Positions 44,884 to 48,420 of a stretch of DNA of 48,420 nt are shown piece by piece; the stretch's first letter is position 1, and every line of letters begins with the position of its first letter. The position numbers were made by a program, and so were the translations under genes. Below the pieces are notes generated by a model that searched no databases, had not been told where the DNA came from, and saw only the letters and a program-made list of their open reading frames with translations. Source of the DNA: CAZXEU01 sp964639665 (GTDB taxonomy: Bacteria > Bacteroidota > Rhodothermia > Rhodothermales > Bin80); the NCBI GenBank assembly GCA_964639665.1, contig CAZXEU010000165.1, positions 1-48,420 on the forward strand, read 5' to 3'.

Positions 44884-45413
44884 GAATAATAGCGCAATGA
44901 TGATCCGGGCTTTGGCATGGATGGCGACTGCGAGGCTACCGCGCTGGCCTGAAAGACTACCGGGCCGGTTTCCGGGTTACCTTTCCCTGCATCAACGCCC
45001 GGCGAGCGAACTCCACGGCGAAATATCGGCTCGAGGCCCATGCCGACCGGTGCGGTTCTCCAGCGTAGCGGTGCATAGCAGACGGCGTACCGGTAGTGGA
45101 TCATCCTTGTGCTCCTCCCTGGAGGGGAATTCGGCAACGCCGGGCCGCCGAACGCAGCTCCCCGCAGCCGTATGCATTGACGAAAGGCAGCATACCTCAG
45201 CGACCGCCACTGGTTGCATCACCATTCGTGCGATGGGCGAACCCGCATCGGTTGCCGTGCCAGGGGTTCTCAAATGCTGTGCGTCGTCGAACATAGTGCG
45301 GGCGCGCATCAGGTGATCTTGTTCCGCGCTGAATGCGATGACACGCCCCGTTTCAGCTGGGGGCACCGGGCGTGACCCGGAATGCCGGGACAATATATGC
45401 GATATTCAGGCCT

Positions 45414-45435
45414 GCCAGGAGCTGTTTCTCCTGGC
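45414..45435. promoter_or_regulatory. 8-bp stem-loop upstream of the SusC-like gene
   Basis: GCCAGGAG and CTCCTGGC pair perfectly around the loop CTGTTT. No T tract follows on either strand, so it is not a normal terminator. It could be an operator or an RNA structure in a leader; chance is possible. Confidence 0.25.
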
Positions 45436-45542
45436 CCGGGATTACATTCTTCGGCAATTCCGTCAACTCGTTGTTGCGTCTTCTGATCAGGAACCGGCAC
45501 CGCGGTCGCAACCGAACGCCGCTGGGTAACCGTGTCCCGAGC

Positions 45543-48420
45543 GTGCATACCGCCAGGTGCGCCGTAGCACTAGCCAGCATGTGCTGGCTGGCGCCGAACG
45601 TACAGCCGTGCCAATCGGTCTGGGCACAGATACGAGGCAAGATTACCGATGCTACCGATCTGGAACCATTAATTGGTGCGCAAATCGTGATACCAGCTCT
45701 TGGCATCGGTGCCGTGACGGATGCTGAAGGCAGCTATGAGATCACGCGAGTGCCGGACGGCACCCACGAATTGCAAGCCAGGTTCATAGGCTATCGGACT
45801 GCCGCGCGGACCGTTACGGTGATTGCTTCCCAGGAGCTGGTACTCAATGTGGAGCTGAGCCCTTCGGCCGTGACGCTCGATGAGGTGGTCGTCACCGGTG
45901 CGGGCGGACCGGTCGAGAAGCGCAAGCTTGGAAACTCGATAGCAACCCTGCACGCGGCAGCGCTGGAATACGCGCCCATACAGACACTTTCAGATTTTCT
46001 TCAGGGGCGCGAACCAGGTCTGGTTGGTTTGCCTTCGGGCGGCCAGACCGGAGAGGGGGCGCGTCTTCGCATCAGGGGTTCGGCCAGCCTTTCGCAGAGC
46101 AATGAACCCATTGTATATGTGGACGGCGTGCGGATCAACAGCGGCGGGGGACTGACCTTCAATGATGGCGGATCCCCCTCGCGACTGGATGACATCAATC
46201 CGGAGGCCGTCGAGCGTGTTGAGATTCTAAAGGGGGCCGCGGCCGCCACGCTATACGGCTCGGAGGCCTCCAACGGAGTAATCCAGGTCTTTACCAAGCG
46301 GGGAGCCGTCGGGCCTCCGCAGTTCGTGTTCCGGTCCGAGCACGCCGTGATCAGCTACCCCTCCGTGTTCGAGCCCAACGCGGGTTTTGCCAGGACCCAG
46401 GCCCAGGCGGATACGATGGCCAGATGGCTGGAAAGGCCCGGGCTCCGCGCATACCAGCTGGTGTCGGCTCCCTTTATGGAAGAGCTGTACGAGACTGGTT
46501 ACGCCCAAACCTACGCCGCATCAGCCAGCGGCGGGGCTTCGGGAATCAGCTATTACGTGGGCTTGCGCTGGCAGGATGAAGACGGTCCGATTGGCGGCCA
46601 GGATCGTCGCTATCCAGCGGGCCAGCAGACGCTTGCGGAAGACCTCTTGCGACGCGTCCAGGCGAGCGCAAGCCTCAACATTTTCCCTTCGGACCGGCTG
46701 CAATTCAGGGTCACTTCGAACTACGCGGACTCGCACCTGCAAACCGTCCCGTCCAACAATTCCATCTTTGGCGTATCGAGCATGGCCCAGACGGGGCGCC
46801 CGGAGTGGGTTGCCCATAACAATGCCAGTGGATCGACCGGATTTGCTACCCTGAACGAGACACTTCAGCAGAGGGTAGAGCAGGCCGTACATAGGTTCGT
46901 GGCCACATTCGGCGCCAATTACAGGCCGCTGCGCTTCTTGACGCTGGACGCGACTGCTGGAGTGGACTTCACTGGCAGGAAAGACACGGATGTGCGGGCT
47001 TTCGGGTGGAATATCGACGGCTTTGCCGGCAGTACGCCGGATGGGCGCCGCCTGTACAGAAACACCAGCCGCACGGAATTGACCTACGCGGCAAAGGCGA
47101 CCATAAAGCACGCTTTGGCTGAAACCTTCGAATCCACACTCATAGTCGGTTCGCAGGGCTTTGCGTCGAACCAGGACATTCTGCAGGGCGAGGGTGTGGG
47201 TTTTCCGGGACCAGGGTTCAATGTCACCGGCGCAGCAGGACAGGAAAGCGTATTTGAGGCCTTTTCGGAAATCGTGAATGTGGGCGTGTTCGTTCAGGAG
47301 CAGTTAGGGTACAGGGACCTTGCCTTTCTGACGGTAGGCGGACGGCTGGATGCCAATTCGGCCTTCGGCTCGGCCTTCAAATCGGTCTTTTATCCCAAGC
47401 TTTCGCTCTCCGTCATCCCGTCGGCTGCCGCCTACTGGCCGGAAGGGCCTCTGCTCTCCTCGCTGAGAATCCGGGCGGCCATCGGGCAGAGCGGTCTGCA
47501 GCCGGGGGCGTTTGACGCCCTGACGACCTACGGTTCGCTCTCTTCCGCGACGGGCGCCGGCGTAGCTCCGGCCAATCTGGGCAATCCGGGCCTGAGCCCC
47601 GAAATCTCGACGGAATGGGAGCTGGGAGCGGAAGCAGGATTCGATCGCGACCGTATCGCGCTTGATGCCACATACTGGGACCGCCGCGTGCGGGATGCCC
47701 TCGTGGCGCGGCAGTTCCCGGTTTCGGGAGGCTTTCGCGCCGCGCAACTGGACAACATTGGCGAGATACGGGCCCGGGGCCTTGAGCTCTCTGCGCGGGC
47801 CCTCGTGTATCAATCCCCGGCTGCATCCGTGAGGATCTTTGCCAATGCCGCCTACCTCTGGGAACAGGTCGCGGACATGGGGGGTGCGCCGCCCATCAAG
47901 GTCGGCGGCAGCTACCCCCGCTACCGCAACTACCTGGTCACAGGATACGCACCGGGCTCAAACTTTGGAGCCAGGCTCCTTGACGTCCCGGCGGGATCTC
48001 TGCCCGTGGACCTGAATGGGGATGGAGCACCGGACGCCGAGAGTGAGTTGTTGTCCCTACTGGCCGGGCTGCGACCCGGCGATGCGCAGCTCCCAAACAC
48101 AACGGCCGACGTGCTTCTGGCAACCAACACAAATCCTCCGCCAGGCCTGACTGGCGCACTTTCCCACTTTCTTGGAAAGCCCGCACCTGACTGGTCCGGG
48201 TCCTTCGGAGGATCGGTGAGGTTGCTGCGTGATATCAGTGTGCAGACGCTGTTCGAGTACCGGGCGGGAAACTTCTTTGTCAACAATCTGACCGGAGCAT
48301 TTCGCCAGGCGAATCCGTCGATAGGGCGCAACACGCCGCGCTCCGCCCAGGTCGAACTTGACTACATAACGGGCGGTACGGACGAAAATGGCACGCCCCT
48401 AAACGATGGGCAAATTCGTC
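45543..48420 (+). CDS. SusC/RagA-type TonB-linked outer-membrane receptor, 3' end outside the window
   Basis: This is an energised outer-membrane importer, usually for oligosaccharides or peptides, acting with a SusD-like lipoprotein. The frame stays open from here to the window edge (959 codons seen). A CarboxypepD-regulatory domain comes first (IRGKITDATDLEPLIGAQ ... DAEGSYEITRVPDG). The LDEVVVTG segment follows, then the plug (LQGREPGLVG, IRGSASLSQSNEPIVYVDGV, VERVEILKGAAAATLYGSEASNGVI), and the barrel begins. The start is uncertain. GTG 45543 (HTARCAVALASMCWLA) gives a plausible signal peptide ending near VWAQ; ATG 45579 (MCWLAPNVQP) lacks the positive n-region. No strong ribosome-binding site or promoter is visible. 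The ligand is unknown; any SusD partner would lie to the right. Confidence 0.9.
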   Translation, partial: MHTARCAVALASMCWLAPNVQPCQSVWAQIRGKITDATDLEPLIGAQIVIPALGIGAVTDAEGSYEITRVPDGTHELQARFIGYRTAARTVTVIASQELVLNVELSPSAVTLDEVVVTGAGGPVEKRKLGNSIATLHAAALEYAPIQTLSDFLQGREPGLVGLPSGGQTGEGARLRIRGSASLSQSNEPIVYVDGVRINSGGGLTFNDGGSPSRLDDINPEAVERVEILKGAAAATLYGSEASNGVIQVFTKRGAVGPPQFVFRSEHAVISYPSVFEPNAGFARTQAQADTMARWLERPGLRAYQLVSAPFMEELYETGYAQTYAASASGGASGISYYVGLRWQDEDGPIGGQDRRYPAGQQTLAEDLLRRVQASASLNIFPSDRLQFRVTSNYADSHLQTVPSNNSIFGVSSMAQTGRPEWVAHNNASGSTGFATLNETLQQRVEQAVHRFVATFGANYRPLRFLTLDATAGVDFTGRKDTDVRAFGWNIDGFAGSTPDGRRLYRNTSRTELTYAAKATIKHALAETFESTLIVGSQGFASNQDILQGEGVGFPGPGFNVTGAAGQESVFEAFSEIVNVGVFVQEQLGYRDLAFLTVGGRLDANSAFGSAFKSVFYPKLSLSVIPSAAAYWPEGPLLSSLRIRAAIGQSGLQPGAFDALTTYGSLSSATGAGVAPANLGNPGLSPEISTEWELGAEAGFDRDRIALDATYWDRRVRDALVARQFPVSGGFRAAQLDNIGEIRARGLELSARALVYQSPAASVRIFANAAYLWEQVADMGGAPPIKVGGSYPRYRNYLVTGYAPGSNFGARLLDVPAGSLPVDLNGDGAPDAESELLSLLAGLRPGDAQLPNTTADVLLATNTNPPPGLTGALSHFLGKPAPDWSGSFGGSVRLLRDISVQTLFEYRAGNFFVNNLTGAFRQANPSIGRNTPRSAQVELDYITGGTDENGTPLNDGQIR
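45572..45589. repeat. 18-bp palindrome over an alternative SusC start codon
   Basis: AGCCAGCATGTGCTGGCT is an 8-bp inverted repeat around TG; as RNA it folds into a 7-bp stem with loop ATGT. The candidate ATG at 45579-45581 falls in that loop. If translation starts upstream at GTG 45543, the palindrome is just early coding sequence. Confidence 0.35.

Larger units (their letters stand above)
44819..45542. other. 724-bp intergenic region between the divergent MATE and SusC-like genes
   Basis: The largest gap in the window. It contains the inverted repeat near the MATE gene, a perfect hairpin at 45414-45435, and long chance frames on both strands that show no domain. The SusC-like reading frame remains open to at least 45360, so some of this could be coding if the start is further upstream. 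Confidence 0.5.

Noticed and set aside
44811..45137. 108-codon minus-strand frame upstream of the MATE gene
   Set aside because: Overlaps the MATE start, has no domain, and contains the operator-like repeat; likely chance.

Overview
The window looks like a chromosomal segment of a Bacteroidota-type bacterium, most likely a Rhodothermota (Rhodothermia) relative. This is inferred, not proven. The signs are a SusC/RagA-type TonB-linked receptor at the right edge; a fused aspartokinase/homoserine dehydrogenase; weak or absent Shine-Dalgarno sequences; sites resembling the Bacteroidota promoter (TTTG, about 20 nt, TAnnTTTG) upstream of two sulfatase genes; a DUF3098 protein; and many exported PSCyt/PSD1, DUF1501, sulfatase, Tat-exported oxidoreductase and M14 peptidase proteins. 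GC content is high, so most long antisense frames are shadows. There are no rRNAs, CRISPR arrays or insertion sequences.

Layout. 1-10.5 kb is mostly core metabolism: a truncated tRNA-Ala(GGC), an aspartate-family operon (aspartokinase/homoserine dehydrogenase, dapB, dapA), a glycerophosphodiester phosphodiesterase, gyrA, lysine 6-aminotransferase and lipA. 10.9-18.5 kb holds exported proteins: a beta-propeller/PHP amidohydrolase of the CehA type and a first PSCyt/PSD1-DUF1501 pair. 18.7-23.7 kb is on the minus strand: two VOC proteins and the circularly permuted ATP-grasp/alpha-E/transglutaminase operon. 24.2-31.6 kb is a minus-strand series of sulfatase, M14 carboxypeptidase, a DUF4062-HATPase-wHTH protein and a Tat-exported Gfo/Idh oxidoreductase.

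31.6-35.5 kb carries ndk, a NamZ-like muramidase, a DUF3098 membrane protein, mreD, a thiosulfate sulfurtransferase and sufE. 35.4-43.2 kb is a tightly packed minus-strand operon of sulfatase, PSCyt/PSD1, DUF1501, gnd and nucleoside hydrolase. A MATE exporter and the 5' part of a SusC-like receptor close the window.

How it fits together. The exported sulfatases, PSCyt/PSD1-DUF1501 pairs, M14 peptidase, Gfo/Idh protein and SusC-like receptor suggest a cell that takes apart (sulfated) polymers in the periplasm or at its surface. The most unusual spot is around 25.7-27.5 kb. There a putative defence or regulatory gene (DUF4062 plus a GHKL-type ATPase plus winged helix) sits exactly at the 3' end of the M14 peptidase gene, and a decayed copy of that 3' end lies on its far side. 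This is the footprint expected of a small cargo inserted into a gene end. The five-gene operon that puts gnd and a nucleoside hydrolase behind a sulfatase and a PSD1-DUF1501 pair is the second notable arrangement.
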